Of a DNA stretch of 9,795 nucleotides, positions 9,792 to 9,795 are shown piece after piece. Origin of the DNA: a bacterium (GTDB lineage: Bacteria > Babelota > Babeliae > Babelales > RVW-14). The stretch covers positions 13,209 through 23,003 of the forward strand of contig JAHFBQ010000012.1 in assembly GCA_023249935.1 (NCBI GenBank), in the 5' to 3' direction. The notes under the pieces were generated by a model, which did not search any database, had not been told where the DNA came from, and saw nothing but the letters and a program-made list of their open reading frames with translations. A program made the translations under genes and the position numbers. The stretch's first letter is position 1. Each line of letters starts with the position of its first letter.

Positions 9792-9795
9792 TTGC

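Overview
The window is bacterial and mostly housekeeping DNA. A complete rRNA operon (16S, 23S and 5S, in that order) fills the + strand from about 4.3 kb to the right edge. A three-gene block (PfkB-type kinase, PilN-like membrane protein, ribosomal protein S1) is read leftward on the - strand from about 4.0 kb and leaves the window at base 1. The two units diverge from a shared AT-rich region of about 600 bp. My best guess for the organism is a member of Candidatus Dependentiae (TM6) or a similar poorly cultivated, low-to-moderate G+C lineage. That guess rests on a subjective impression of the 16S sequence and on the unusual protein block; it needs a 16S database comparison. The 16S ends in a normal anti-Shine-Dalgarno sequence, and matching Shine-Dalgarno sites precede two of the three genes.

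Left part (1-4023, - strand): transcription order is the PfkB-family sugar/nucleoside kinase (373 aa), a 308-aa single-pass membrane protein that looks like a fused or degenerate PilM/PilN (type IV pilus or type II secretion inner-membrane component), then rpsA. The first two genes overlap by 4 bases (ATGA), a sign of translational coupling. rpsA follows after 145 bases; its 3' end lies outside the window, so only its first 611 codons are seen, covering all six S1 domains and most of the C-terminal tail.

Divergent region (4024-4628): on the kinase side the leader holds two interleaved inverted repeats that could form an H-type pseudoknot, plus a weak - strand promoter. On the rRNA side there are two good tandem promoters, an A-rich UP-like tract, a boxA-like antitermination site and the 5' arm of the 16S processing stem.

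rRNA operon (about 4629-9757): the 16S is about 1539 nt, the spacer 278 nt with no tRNA gene, the 23S about 3013 nt and the 5S about 117 nt. Long processing stems around 16S and 23S can be paired directly from the sequence. The spacer contains a 13-bp hairpin with a T-run that looks like an intrinsic terminator, followed by a second boxA, so 16S and 23S synthesis may depend on antitermination. A strong intrinsic terminator follows 5S at the right edge.

I found no CRISPR array, transposase, toxin-antitoxin pair, defence system or prophage gene. The more interesting points are the spacer terminator, the possible pseudoknot, the PilM/PilN-like fusion coupled to a kinase, and a non-canonical 16S sequence in a normally universal primer site.
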